Part shown: positions 20,921-33,420 of the stretch, piece after piece | Numbering within the stretch: position 1 is the first letter of the stretch | How the letters are laid out: each line of letters opens with the position of its first letter | Origin: Eonycteris spelaea | Lineage: Eukaryota; Chordata; Mammalia; Chiroptera; Pteropodidae | Direction: 5' to 3' | Length of the DNA: 64,000 nucleotides | Assembly: GCA_003508835.1 (NCBI GenBank) | Contig: PUFA01000062.1 | Span: 1,650,001-1,714,000 of the forward strand | Program-made: the position numbers and the translations under genes | The notes under the pieces: generated by a model | Told to the model about the DNA's origin: nothing | What the model saw: only the letters and a program-made list of their open reading frames with translations | Database searches by the model: none

Positions 20921-22800
20921 AGAATGCTGACATAACTGACAGTAAAGTTGCAAGATACAAAATCATTGTCCAAAAATCAGTTGTGTTTCTTTACCCTAGC
21001 AATCAACTATCTGAACAGGAAGTTGAGAAAAAATCCCATTTATAATAGCACCAAAAAGATTAAAATACTTAGTAATAAGTTTAACCAAAGAAGTAAAAAC
21101 TAAATTACTGAAATTAATAAAACATTGATGAAAGAAATTAAAGAAGAGAATAAATTAAAAGTCATCTCCTATCATGAATTGGAAGGCAATATTTTTTAAA
21201 AGTTCATACTACCCAAAGCAATCTATAGATTCAATACATTCCCTATCAAAATTCTAATGCCACTTTGCACAGAAATAGAAAAAAATAATCCTAAAATTCA
21301 TATAGAAACACAAAAGACCCCAAATAGCCAAAGCAATCTTAAACAAGAACAGAGATAGAGGCATTATATTTATGATTTCAAAATATATTACAAAGCTACA
21401 ATAATTAAAACTGTACGGCACTGGCATGAAAACAGCTATATAGACCAATGGAACAGAATAAAGTCCAGAAATAATCTCATGCATATATGATATACTAATC
21501 TTCAACAAGGATATCAAGAATACACAATGGGGAAAGGATAGTCTATTCAACAAATCATGTTCAGAGAATTGGATATCCACATATAAAAGAAGGAAATTAA
21601 ACTCTTATATGACACCATACACAAAAATCAACTCAAAATGGATTACAGATTCAAACATAAAACCTAAAATTGTAAAACCCCTAAGAAGAAAACATAGGAA
21701 GAAATCTTCATGGAATTGGTCTTGGTTATTTCTTGGATATGGCAACAAAAGCATAAACAACAAAAGCAAAAATAGACAAGAGAGATTACATTAAACTAAA
21801 AAGCTTCTGTGCAGCAAAGGAGATAATCAATAGAGTCAAAAAATATTCTATGGAATTAGAGAAATATTTTAAAGGCATGTGCTGGATAAAGAACTAATAC
21901 TGAAAAGTTTTAAGGAACTCCTACAACTTAATAGAAAAAAAAGTAAAGAAAAAAATAACCCTATTAAAAAATGAATGAAGGACTTTAATGGACATTTCTC
22001 CAAGAAGGCATAAAATGGCAAACAGGTATATGAAAAGATGTTCAACATGACTAATCATCAGGGAAATGCAAATCAAAACCACAATGAGATATCACCTTAT
22101 ACCAATAGGATGGCTGTTATTAAAATAATAATAATAATAAAACCAACAATAATAGAAGTGTTGGCAAGGATATGGAGAAATTAACACCCCTTGTACAATG
22201 TTGGTGGGTATATAAAACGGTGCAGCCACTGTGAAAATAGTATGGAGTTTTCTCAGAATTTAAAAATATATCTACAACATGATCTAACCATCTCACTTCT
22301 GGGCATGTAGACAAAAGAACTGAAATTGGGATCTTGAAGCATTATTGTACTCTCATGTTCATTGCAGCACTATTCACGATAGTCAAGATATGGTAACAGA
22401 CTTAAATACCCACTGACAAGTGGACGATGAACATGTGGCAGATATATTCGATAAGATACTATGGAGTCTTAAAAAAAGAAAGAAATCCTGTCATAGGCAA
22501 TAATGTGGATAAACCTGAAGAACATTATGTTACATGAAATAAGCCAGTTAAAGGAAAAAGACTGCATGATTCACTTCTATGAGGTATGTAAAATAGTCAA
22601 GCTTGTAGAAACAGAGAATAGTGTGGTAGTTGCCAGGGGCTCAGGAAAAGAGAAATGGGGAGTTGCTGTTCAATGGGTATAGAGTTTCGTTATGTGATGA
22701 GCAAATTCTAGAGATCTGATGTACAACGTTGTGATTACAGGTAACATTTCTCAATTGTACCTTTCAAAATGTTTAAAAGAATGTATCTCATGTCATGCCC
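20921..22800 (+). pseudogene. L1 LINE, ORF2 3' half and 3' UTR, plus strand
   Basis: The plus strand runs through the late part of L1 ORF2: TTTCTTTACCCTAGCAATCAAC near 20987, CAAAGCAATCTATAGATTCAATACATTCCC near 21216, GACCAATGGAACAGAATAAAG near 21443, AATCAAAACCACAATGAGATATCACC near 22072, and the CCATCTCACTTCTGGGCATG and GAACATTATGTTACATG segments near 22290-22540. ORF2 encodes reverse transcriptase and endonuclease in live elements. Here every frame carries many stops, an AAT expansion sits at about 22122-22142, and the catalytic part lies upstream and is absent. The 3' UTR ends near 22800. Confidence 0.9.
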
Positions 22801-22904
22801 TTAACACACACGCAACATTGCTCCAAAGCCCAAATGTAAACACTGAGCCAATTATAGCATATAAAATGTTTTAAAGTACTATTTTCTGATTGACTGAATG
22901 AAGT

Positions 22905-23568
22905 AATATTTCGAACAAAAATTAATAATGGATATACCTTTTGACTCAGCAATTGCACTTCTGGGTATTTAAAGAAAACAAAAAAAAATAATTCATAAAA
23001 TCTAAGCACTCCAATATTCATGGCAGCACAATTTACAATAGCCAAGATATAGAAGCAACCTAAATGCCCATCAACAGATGATTGGATAAAGAAATTATGG
23101 TTCGTACATGCAATGGAATATTACTCAGCCATTAAAAAAAATGAAATCCTACCATTTACAACAAGATAGATGGACCTAGAGGTTATTATGCTAAGTGAAA
23201 TAAGTCAGATAGAAGAAGATAGATATCATATGATTTTACTTACGTGCGACATCTAAAGAACAAAAAGAACAAACTAATCAAAAACAGACCCAGAAATATA
23301 GTGGACAATTTGGTGACAGACAGAGGAGGCGGGGGTTAGGAGACTGGGAGAATGGGGTGAAGGATTAAAGAAGTATAAATTAGTATTTGATAGTTAGGCA
23401 GGAGGAGCATGGAAGAGGGAAAGTAAGTTAGCATTAATATGATGGCTAAGTGGAGGGCCAAGGGAGGGAGGGAGCAATTGGGGAGATCATTTTATGAACA
23501 TTATAGATATCTAACCAATGTACTATATACTTGAAACTAATTTAAATGAATAAATTTATTTTTTTAAA
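22905..23568 (+). mobile_element. Second L1 LINE 3' end, plus strand
   Basis: A separate 5'-truncated L1 begins about 100 bases after the first: TTTTGACTCAGCAATTGCACTTCTGGG, CATCAACAGATGATTGGATAAAG, CTCAGCCATTAAAAAAAATGAAATCC and GCTAAGTGAAATAAGTCAGATAGAAG. Its 3' UTR differs from that of the previous element and ends in AATGAATAAATTTATTTTTTT. Confidence 0.88.
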
Positions 23569-23569
23569 T

Positions 23570-23900
23570 ATCATTTTTTATTCATGATAAAATATTACAA
23601 ATGTGACTTAAGTATAAAGCAACAATGGCATCCTGAAACTGCCTCAGAATTAGCCACCCCATCCTAGGCAGCACCAGACAACCGGGAGCCTCTGTGTAAG
23701 GTCGCCTGCCCCTGTAAGTCTTCCAGCATGTTGAAGAGGAATTGAATGCCTTTATCCAAAGGCATTGAGTTGCTGAAGTTGCTATTTCCACCTAGATCCT
23801 TTCCCAAACTCAGCAATCTCCACAGAGAGGAATGGGGGTGAACAAGAAGAATGTACAGAGTGTTACAAAATCTAATGTTGCTCTACATAGAAAAGAACAT
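23570..23900 (-). pseudogene. Possible processed pseudogene or 3' UTR copy, minus strand
   Basis: On the minus strand an AATAAA signal (23582 to 23577) is followed by an A-rich stretch (T run at 23559-23565 on the plus strand), as at the end of a retroposed transcript. A 69-codon frame (23582-23791) precedes it, and in another minus frame a longer stretch lies open apart from one internal stop. I do not recognise the source gene. The G+C content is above that of the neighbours. An old unnamed repeat could also explain it. Confidence 0.3.
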
Positions 23901-24599
23901 GTGTAAAAGTAACAATTAATAATATTTGTCCATAAATGGATAAATGATAACATTTGTTTAGTCTTATAGAATTGCTGTCATAATTAAATGAGACAATGAA
24001 AGTAAAAAGGTTTTGAAAAAGATCGAACAATATTAACTTGTAAGATAGATTGATATACCCAAGCAATCCTGTTTGAATCCGCCTCTGTAAGCAAATAACC
24101 ATGCAAACTTGGGTGAGTTGCTTAACTTCTCAAGTTACTCCTCTATGAAATATTATTAATCTCAGTGTGCTTGTGAAACTTACAAAAATAGTATGTGTGA
24201 AATATGACAACCCATGCTTATAACATAGAAGCCCCAAAGACTAGTAGTAGTAATAGTAATACTAATAAATGTTACTATTGCTATAAAAATAAAGCTTTTA
24301 AAGATCATAGAAATACTAGCAAATGAATCATGCTCTTCCATAACTTCTTATTTTTATGCAATACATAAAGATAAAGGTCTATATTATCTTTTTAATTACT
24401 GCCTGATATGGCAATTGAATGATATTATAATTTGATTATTATAAATCCCCTACTGAGTCTTGATTAAATGGATTAAAATGAAGATGTCATGAACTAACAT
24501 GTACACACATCTTTGTTCACCTTTCCAATGATTTCTTTTGAATAAATTTCTAGAAAAAAAATATTTATTTTTAAAGAGGTATTAGCATGCCTTGTAAGT
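23901..24599. other. Unassigned AT-rich sequence
   Basis: Nothing recognised. A 76-codon minus frame at 23872-24102 has no known motif. Confidence 0.35.
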
Positions 24600-24850
24600 C
24601 TTGCATTTTTAAATATATTCCATTATTGTACTTATGTACTAAAAATACCCTATATATTTTTTCAAGGCCCAGCTTGGATCTTTCTCCTTTCATGAAGCAT
24701 TTTCTGACTCTTGACACACAGCTATTCTTCCCTGAACTAAGCAGTGTAGATTTTAGTTATAAATTTCTATTTAATGTTCTATTTCTCATATAGGTTTAAT
24801 TTTCTATTTTGTGAACTTATGGAAATCATAAATTTAAGCATATTTTTCCT
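24600..24850 (+). repeat. L2 LINE 3' part, plus strand
   Basis: TTCAAGGCCCAGCTTGGATCTTTCTCC, CATGAAGCATTTTCTGACTCTTG and TTCCCTGAACTAAGCAG match the L2 3' UTR order. The 68-codon frame over it is incidental. Confidence 0.65.
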
Positions 24851-26499
24851 TGATATGACCCAAACACATTAAGAATATTAGACAAATTAGGCCCAAATAA
24901 AAAGGAAAAAACTAGTCGAAAACTATCTTCCCAAACTGGTACCATTTGCTTCCCTGCCCTTTTGCCTTGCTTATTAGTGCATTCCCTGGCAAAGAAAAGG
25001 TAAAGAAATGCTAAAACCTCTAAGACAAAAGGTTATTTTAAAGGTTAACCAATCAATAATAGACCGAAGAGCATTTTCTAAAAGTTTATTCTCAGTTCTT
25101 TTGGAGATATCTGTACACACAGTACAGTGGATTTAAAGAGAACTAGATCACACGTGAAACCTTGTAGGGAGTGCTGGCTGTCATTGGCCAGGTTTGCTGC
25201 CAGGTAAATGTGCTTATTGCAGACTTGTGGAACTGTGATGAGTGTCCTTTCACCGTCAGAGGAGTGCATTTAATTCAGTGAACATTTCTCTGAATACACT
25301 TAATTTTCTTCCATATGGACATAGGAACATAGGCTCTAAAATTTTACTAAAATTCAAGATTCAGAAGTCATGCTCCCAAGTTTGACATGGTATTGGAGTT
25401 AGTATACATGCGGGATCAGCTATCCAGATTAAAATATTATGTAAAGTTTCAAACATAATTTTTTAAAAAAAAAATATTGCATATAGTAATGCTATGATGC
25501 AGGAGAAAGCTATAAAATTCAAATACAGCAACTAGACTAGATTATTTGATGTTTTAAGAGTTCTATACACAAGTCCTTTGTGTGTATTGAAAATGCAGGA
25601 ATCTCAATTCTATAATTTTTTGTTGGACCTATCTTTCAAATTAAGAAGATTGCGAAATACCTTTATTTTAATCTATAGTGTAGTTAAAATAAGATCTGTG
25701 GGCTTTTCAGTGGTACAGGTACCCTAGTTGATTGCTTCTATATCCAGGAAATCATGGATTTAAAGTCTGTGGAGACAACTGCTGATAAGCAAAGCTGTTT
25801 CCTTGGAAACGTCTAAGCAGCATCTGACAGCTTGCTGAACATCTGAAATTCACAACAGTTGATCTGGTAGCCTGTACCTAGACAAGCTGACTTATGAGGA
25901 AGGAATGGCAAGCTGGGGTGAAGAACCAAATCTGAACATTAATTGGACAGGAAATTTTTCACTGTCAGTTTTCTTCAAAATCTCTATTTTGGCTCATTTT
26001 ATTATCTCGGAATACATTCAGTGACTGAAACATTATATTTAAAATTGAATTTATAAAACAATTTTCATTTGGAAAATGACATTTTATGGTTTATACTTTT
26101 AACATATAAATTGTTATAATGCCTATCAAAGGCCTAGTCTCCTTTAAATGTAGAAGCCAGTCAGAGTGCAATCAGGACAGACCTTGGGGATTACTGAAAT
26201 AGACAGCGTGTCCCATTGTCACTTATCTATTCTAAGGATAATAACTGAGGAACTCTTGGGACAGCAAAGTGTCTTACATTACCATAACTCCATTTTAAAT
26301 AAACAAGTAAAAATACATACTAAAACATGTTTATCATATGTTCTTATTTATCTAAACTTTATCAAACACTGCCCATCTGTGTCACCAACATTGCAAAGCA
26401 TGTGAAGAAGACAACCTTTAACCCTGAGTATATTTGGGCTTGGGCAATAGCAAGAATACAAGGCTGAGTGATAACTTTACCCTGTGTTCTAGCCAAATA
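24851..26499. other. Unassigned sequence
   Basis: No repeat recognised. On the minus strand, 25269-25078 is a 63-codon frame ending near an AATAAA (25090 to 25085). No domain is recognisable and no poly-A tract follows, so I do not call a gene. Confidence 0.3.
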
Positions 26500-26690
26500 G
26501 TCCTTGGAGTATCTTGCCTGGACCAGCAGCATCAGTGTCACCTGGGCTTTTGTTAGAAATGTACATTTTTAGGCCCAGCCAAAACCTACTAAATCAAAAA
26601 CTGTGGCATAGTGTTCAGCCACTTGTGTTCTAACAAGTCCTCCAAGGAATTCTGATGTAGATTCAATTTGGAAAGACACTGCTTTAGCAT
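26500..26690 (-). mobile_element. MER5A-like hAT-Charlie element, minus strand
   Basis: GGACCAGCAGCATCAGTGTCACCTGGG, TTGTTAGAAATGTACATTTTTAGGCCC, ACCTACTAAATCA and a degenerate TTTGGAAAGACACTG end follow MER5A in reverse. Nearly full length. Confidence 0.85.
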
Positions 26691-27829
26691 ATAAATTGTG
26701 GGGTGATTACATACACCTGAAGACGGTCCTCACACGCTGCTGAAACAGTTACCTACAAGCTGTTGGACATGTTGATGACCTACACTAAATATTGTGAAGG
26801 TACCGGAACCATTTTTGCAAGGTATTAAAAAAAGGGGTCAGTAGGCTCAGAGCAGTGGGCAAACTATGTGAGACAAGAGAACCTACAAGCTGTATGATCC
26901 TGAGGGAGTGAGAAAAAACAACAGTGACTTCACTAAGTCAATAAAGAATGCATTAACGAGGGGAACACTGGCATCGCTGAGAATCTCAGTAATGTCCTCT
27001 GTAGCCAAGGTCGATGGTAGTATGTGTTGCTATGGAACAGACCTCCCTACTGTCAAAGGGAAACATGGATGGTGGTATTCTGAAACATCAGAGGCCAGAT
27101 ACTGTACTTATTCATCAGAGGCAAGATAGGTATAATTACTATAATAGGCAGAAGTTAGCATGGCAACAAGGGGCTAAAAGACCATGGGGTTCCTAAGGGC
27201 AAGATAAATTGAGCAGTCAAAAAGGACATAGCTTAATTTATATAAACAAAAAAAATGGTTAAGAGCTGAAGGGCAGCTGCGGCATTGGAAAATCATGATC
27301 ACTCTTCCATTTCCCAGACCTGAGTCAATTTTTAGTTCCAAAGCCCATCAATTGAAGGGGAATCTGGATCCCTTTAAAAGAGGACCATGCAACACCATGG
27401 AAGGTATATATGATTAAGATTTCCAAAATCATTCCTCAAAGCATTACCCATCCACTTACTAGATGAACCAAACTAGGGAAAGGAAACTAGCCAGTGGTTT
27501 TTTTTTTTGTTTTTTTTTTTTTTGAGCACTGTTGTAGACAGGATCTGACTGGTGACACCAAGGGAAATAAATTGTCAGCGTGACCCAACTGTTAAAATGG
27601 AGACAGGCAAAGGCAGGCTATGACTAGAGTCTCAGCCCATGTCCACATCACAGTTGTCCAATAGTTCCAGGGATTCATCTTTTGTCATATCCCTAGTCTT
27701 TGAGTGCCTGACTAGGATGCATACTCATAATGGCCGTATAATTCTCCCAAGAGATCCCTGACCGCAAAGTAAGATTCGTCATGATAGCAATGGTCAAACC
27801 CTTGCAAGAGTCCCCCGTTTTGTTTTGTT
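26691..27829 (+). other. Unassigned, possibly upstream ERV-L internal sequence
   Basis: This stretch precedes a plus-strand ERV-L reverse-transcriptase remnant and could be its gag to early pol region. I see no diagnostic motif. T-rich runs lie at 27499-27523. Frames at 26908-27129 and 27014-27196 have no recognisable content. Confidence 0.25.
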
Positions 27830-28265
27830 TTTTAGCCAAGATAGTAAATCAGAAGCTATACCAAATGCCAGGTGGAGAATCAGAGATTAATACCGCTCTC
27901 AAAATTTAAAGGAGGCACAGTGGAGCCCCTGTGTAAACCCCGGAGGTCGTGGCAGATGCTTGGAGACGACCACAAGCTTCACCATGCGGCAGCCCCAACT
28001 GCGCTGTGTTGTCGCATGCGCTGTCTTCAGTAGAACGAACCAGCATGGCCTTGGCACTACTGGTCTGTGGCAGTTAATCTGGCAAGTGCATTATTTTCAG
28101 TACCATCAGGAAGGAAATCAAAAGACGTTCCCATCAGCACAGGTTCATAGCAGGTCACAGTCTCTTGCCTCAAATACGTTCCTCCTTACTGTCAAAATAT
28201 AGTCTGAAGACGACTCCACCATCTCAGTCCTGGAGAAAACATCGCACTGGTCCACTATAATACAT
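27830..28265 (+). pseudogene. ERV-L pol reverse-transcriptase remnant, plus strand
   Basis: The order of segments follows ERV-L reverse transcriptase: an early block near 27900-28000 and a block near 28075-28120 with Leu-Ala-x-Ala and Phe-Ser-x-Pro. Next comes a CAAAATATAGTCTGAAGACGAC segment near 28191, and then CACTGGTCCACTATA at 28245-28259, the last piece before the catalytic Tyr-x-Asp-Asp site. That site is degraded: the next bases run into a T-rich tract. There are several frame changes. No protein is expected. The element is old and its LTRs were not found. Confidence 0.6.
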
Positions 28266-30481
28266 CAATTATTATTTTTTTTTTTACTAAAAAAGGTAAG
28301 AAAAACATAGCACTTGGGCCCTAAGATCTTCAGCAATAAAATCAATTTGACAGACATAAATGGGTAGGGTATTTTAAAGGGACAGTTATGACCGACTCAG
28401 CAGGACTGGCTGTCCTTCCCTATGTGAGGATTCTCTCTCAGTGAACTTAGATAAGACCATTTGAGCTATGACTTTTTCACTGGAAACTTCAAAAGCCAGT
28501 ATGGGCTTCCCCACGTACTCTTTCTCCCTGCCACAATGATTGGCATTGTTCAGATAGAGGCTGATCCTTCAGCACAGGTCCCAGAGTGAAGGTGATGTGG
28601 AACAGAGTCACGATAGACATTTTCTGTGATGGACGTTGTCGTCGTAGCCAGAGAGATTTTTGGTATCATCTCTTACATGGCATTACCTAGCCTCTCCTGG
28701 CCAAATCAGCATCCTTGTGTGATGAAGTTGACAAAGACCAACCTGGCATGCCCACAGGAATGTAATGAGATGTCTACAGGAAACCTTCCCAACTGTAACC
28801 ATCACATAGTGTGATCAGTTCTGATAAAACCAAGGACTTCCTTATATTTGAACTAAAGAGATGATCAATATAAAATGAATTATAACATGCCATGAATGTC
28901 TGCTAAAATGGTAGATGATGTTGCAAAGTCATTACAAACAAACAACAAAAAAGCAGCACTCTTGAAATCTATAAAGAGTAGAGCTTAGTAAAAATACTGG
29001 TAGTTCTCCCACAAATATGGCTTAGAAAGAAGTTGCTCTATCTGGCTGACAAGGAACATATGCGATACTTTAATTTATTTTTTTTAATTTAACAAGAAAC
29101 TATGATTCACTGGGATCCCATACTCTGGTGGAAACATTCCTTAAAACTATCTAATTCTGTTTTCTCTCATTACATATTTCAAATATTATTTTCTAAATTA
29201 ATATCTATGTTGCCTGTTGCTTATTATGGAATACATTTATGAGCCAACAAGAACATTCTGATCACTTGGCCGTCACATCTCATTACTAATTAATGATTAG
29301 CATTTTCATCATAATGGAGGAAAAGCCTCTTTAACGATAGTAAAATACTTTAAGTATTTGGCTTGTATTCTTTCATTATCTTCAGCCTTGGCAAGCTCAT
29401 TGCAAACTATTTATTATATAAGGAAAACTCAAATTTGTGTCTCCAACAATGACAACTTTTTCATACTCTAGCTCTGGCTGATGTCTATGAACATCTCAAA
29501 TGCATATAAAGGCATTTTATATAAAGTAAATAGAATCTTTTATTTTTTATCCAAAACCAAACCTACTCCTCTGTTTTCTTTTTCTGTCATTGGCACCAAC
29601 TAGATAATAATCCTCCTCTCCTCTCCCTCCATTGTTTGCTCTTATCCAAAGTGATAATTACTTCTTTTCCCACCTCCCCTGCCCACTTTGGTTCTCCCTA
29701 GATTTTCCCTCCCAAATCCAGAGATATCCTTGCCAATTTTCTTATCAATTTCAAAAGAGTTCAGAAGTATGTCAAAAGTCTCTAGGTACCTCTTTTTCCT
29801 TAGTGAACTGGGTTTTAAAATTAATACTCTTTCATGACTCTGGCTTGTACCTAAGCATAGTTGCTGAACGTTTAGGTTTCGTTTCTGCCATTCAGACCTA
29901 GGACTCAAATATGCAATGCCAAGCTATGGACATACATGTGACCTACAGGTCAAGTCAATGTGCTTCTACTCTTCCCAATGGTCTTTCCTGATAGACTGGA
30001 GCCCATCCTAACCCTCAGTTCCAGTGAAATGGGTTCCGATAAATTGCTTGGGACTTCTCAGTTCCCATCACAGGCCCCAGTTCTTTCCCGATTCCTCTAC
30101 TACGTATTGATAGATCTGTCAGTCTCATCGTTGCTTTGCCATATCTGGATTTCACATGGTTAGGCTCAGTCCACATGCTTGGATGCTCTAACAATAGCTG
30201 CCACTTCTAATATTCATTCTAAGGCCATTGTTTTCCTTAACATGATGTATCTCAAAACATCTAGATATTCTCTCCAGGACATTTGCATGAGTCTCTCCTC
30301 CCCTAGTTTGAGAGTCCTCATGATAGACTAGGTTTCTGCTCCATCCAGATTTGCTCACTTTACATTGTCAGAGCCCTATCGCATATGCATAAATCCACCC
30401 GAGTTCTGACAATCTAGTCTACTCTCCTTCCACGATGCTTCTCAGATGCAGATTACCCTCTGATGAACACTACTGCAAAGA
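28266..30481. other. Unassigned sequence
   Basis: 28266-29100 may hold further decayed retroelement sequence, but I cannot show it. 29560-30480 is pyrimidine-rich on the plus strand and matches no family I know. Frames at 29632-29901 (plus) and 29642-29908 (minus) overlap and reflect composition. Confidence 0.3.
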
Positions 30482-30985
30482 GTTCAGCCAGAGTTTCCAA
30501 TAGAAATATTGTATAAGCCACATATGTAATTCTAAATTTTCTAGTAGCCACATTTTAAAGAGTTTAAAAAGCAGGTAAAATTAATTTTAATATATTTTAC
30601 TTAACCCATAAGTCCAAAATATTATAATTTCAACATGTAATTAATATACAACATATCAATGAGATTCTTTGCATTCTTTTTTTAACTAATTATTCAAAAT
30701 CAGATGTGTGTTTACACTTACAACATATATGAATTCAGATGCTAAAGTTTCATTGGAAGTACTTGATCTATTTTTAGATTTCATAAAATTGATAGTTGAA
30801 AAATAGATTCACAACCCATGTTGTTTCAGATATACATAAAAAGTTTTTAATACTTGAACTGTGTAGTATTTTAAAAAAATTAAATATAACTAAATTTAAA
30901 ATTCAGTCCCTTAATCACAAGAGCTACATTTCAAGTGCTCAACAGGCCACATGAGGCTAGTTGCTATTATATTGGACAGTATGGG
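30482..30985 (+). mobile_element. hAT-Charlie-type nonautonomous DNA element
   Basis: The ends are inverted: GTTTCCAATAGAAATATTG on the left and TTATATTGGACAGTATGG on the right (reverse complement CCATACTGTCCAATATAA). The interior has GCCACATATGTAATTCTAAATTTTCTAGTAGCCACAT and CATTTCAAGTGCTCAACAGGCCACATGAGGCTAG, typical of a widespread old DNA element. No coding capacity. Confidence 0.8.
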
Positions 30986-30989
30986 TTTA

Positions 30990-31385
30990 GACTTATTCTC
31001 AGGTTATTGTCAGAGCCTTCTAAGCAATTTCCTTCTAATTCCCTCCACCCTAATCCTTTTATAAATAGCTGATAAATTAATCATTTAAAGCAAGTTTCTG
31101 GTTATTTCTGTTCAAAGACTTTCAAGGCTTTCCAAGGCCATGAATCAATTCCAAACTTTCTAACCTCTGGCCCTCACAGTCCTGAATGATTTGTCTTCGA
31201 TAACCTTTCCAGCTTTATTTCCTTATACTCTCCTGAGCATCTCTTATTAAAACAAACTACCTGATCATTCTGTTTACATATTGAACTTTCCCTCTCTTGT
31301 GTCTGCTTGCATTTTTCCTCTTTTATAATCCTCTTCTCTGCATCTTCTTATTATAATTCTATATAAAGACTTGAGTTTTATATGG
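30990..31385 (+). repeat. L2 LINE, plus strand
   Basis: CAAAGACTTTCAAGGCTTTCCAAGG, ACCTCTGGCCCTCACAGTCCTGAATGATTTG, TTTCCTTATACTCTCCTGAGC follow L2 3' sequence. No open frame. Confidence 0.7.
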
Positions 31386-31849
31386 CAGATTAATTACACA
31401 CCTTTACCCCCACCACCACCCCAATTCCCAGAATCCCATCGAGGTGACAGTATAGAAAATTTTTCAAGGAAGAAATTCTCAAGGACAAGGAGAACTGCAA
31501 AGAAGTGATAGCAGATCAGATAAATCAACAAAATGTGGACAATGAGAATTGGAGGTGAGTGGCAACTGATTTTCAAAAGAACGAAGTACTAAAATGTAAG
31601 TGCCTGCGGAGGAGAGGCAAACTATAAGTAAGCCAGTTTTTGCTGTTGAACCCCAGAAGAGCTTGGGAATTGAAGGTACTAGGTACCTCTGAAGACCGGG
31701 TGAGGGGTGGGACTAAATCCTGAGACATTAGTTGAAAGTCTATCTAATGAGAAGATAGACTCCAGATTCTATCCTATCCTACCCCCACCTGTTAGCGGAC
31801 GACCACATTCTTCCCCAGGCCAGCAGGGCGTAAGCAGTTTGTTGCTGTG
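31386..31849. other. Unassigned sequence
   Basis: A 60-codon minus frame (31394-31576) and GGAGAACTGCAAAGAAGTGATAGCAG-type sequence suggest an old repeat, but no family is recognisable. Confidence 0.3.
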
Positions 31850-32490
31850 CTGATTTTCGATTGCTGCTGTAATCAATTACCACAAACCTAGCAACCTAAA
31901 ATTACGTTTATGTTTTAGCTCTCACTTCTGTTGGTTCCAAGCCTAGATTGGCTTGACCGGTTTCTCTGCTCTGGATTTCACAGGCCGAAATCAAAGTATC
32001 AACAAATTGTACTCATCAAAAAATTCTTGGAAAAATCCACTTTCTGGCTCATTCAGGTTGTTGACAGAATTTACTTCGTTGAGGTCGTAGGACTGAGGTC
32101 CCCACTTCTTCACTGGCTGCCCCACAAAATCCACCCTTAACTCTAAGAAGCTCCCTACCTTCTTCATGCTCTATCTTATCAGCAACAGCACGATGACGCA
32201 TGGTGTACATCTCACACTTCAGATCTCTCTGATTTCTTTTCTGCCGTATCTCTCTCTCTCGTGTCCCCTTTTCTGCCTTCCTCTTGTAAATTCTCTTTTG
32301 TTGTTAACGCTTCACGTAATTGTATTGTGTGCACCGGGAGAATCCAGAATAATCTCCATATCTTAAAGTCAGCAGATAAGTATCCTCGATTCTAACTGCA
32401 AAGTCCCCTCACAGCAGCACGTAGATTACTGTTTAATGGGAAAACCAGGGGATGGGAATCTTGGGGGCACATATCTGGAATTCTGCCTAC
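31850..32490 (-). mobile_element. MLT1-type LTR (ERVL-MaLR), minus strand
   Basis: TTGCTGCTGTAATCAATTACCACAAACCTAGCAACC, TCTGTTGGTTCCAAGCCT, a CATCTCACACTTCAGATCTCTCTGATTTC block, GAATCCAGAATAATCTCCATATCTTAAAGTCAGC, and GGGGGCACATATCTGGAATTCTGCCTAC are in the order of a reversed, long MLT1 LTR. Frames at 31931-32140 and 32166-32366 fall inside it. Confidence 0.85.
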
Positions 32491-33019
32491 TGCCAGTTAC
32501 TCCCCAGAAATGAACAAGTGAGACACAGGAGCCTGAAACAAAGCACCGTGGAGGACAGGATGAAATCAAGGAGCTGAAAATAGGGGCCTAGGAAAGATCT
32601 CCTGAATGGCCCCAGACACTTCTTTCCACTCAGATCCCAGAATCCTGGAAGTTAGGTGTTGATACTCCAGGCAAAAGACTACAGAATATCTCCCCGGAGA
32701 AACTAACTGGCACAATGGAAGAGGCCTGGTGATATTAGAAGGATCCCCAGTGAACTAATTCCCCACCAGTCACTCCACAGTGAAGCTCAGCAGGCAGCAA
32801 GCCCTGACCGTGCATCCAAAATATCTAAGTGGCTTTATAAGTCTCTTTCTCAAATACGATCCGAAAGAAAATGAAATTTTAAAAAAATTATAAAAATAGT
32901 ATAACCTTCAAGTCCTAACTCAATTTCCCTTTTCTAACAACCTTTCTGCCCTCTTTAGCTACAAGAAATGTCTCTTCAAATGCCATAGCACTTTATAACT
33001 CCCTTGGGGTCTCTTTTTC
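32491..33019. other. Unassigned sequence
   Basis: Nothing recognised. Confidence 0.35.
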
Positions 33020-33420
33020 TTTAAATTAAATTGACATTGGTTAATAAAATTATACAGGTTTTAAGAGTACAGTTCTATAATACAGCATCTGTACATTGCA
33101 TTGTGAGTTTACCACTCAAAGTGAAACCTCCTTTCGTCACCGTCACCATCACCGTATATTTGACTCCCTTTATGCTTATCTACCTCTCCCTCCCCCTTCC
33201 CTCTGGTAACCACTGAACCCTTGTCCATGCCCACGAGTCTCTGTTTGTTTGTCTTGTTCGTTTGTTACTTTAAGATTTATTTCTCACATATAAGTGAAAT
33301 CATATGATTCTCAACTTTTTCTATCTGACTTATTTTGCTTAACATGATAATCTCAGGATCCCTTAGGGTTTCTATCACTTTATTTCTATAAACGCCACAC
33401 CTCTCCTTTACTAAGCTATA
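33020..33420 (-). mobile_element. L1 LINE 3' end, minus strand (bat-like form)
   Basis: AATTGACATTGGTTAATAAAATTATACAGG, TTCTATAATACAGCATCTGTACATTGCATTG, CTCCCCCTTCCCTCTGGTAACCACTG, then CACATATAAGTGAAATCATATGATTC. This is the reverse complement of an L1 3' UTR that I associate with bats. Truncated before ORF2. Confidence 0.85.

Noticed and set aside
22120..22314. 64-codon minus frame ending in a Leu-rich run
   Set aside because: It is the antisense of L1 ORF2 with an AAT expansion, which reads as a Leu run.
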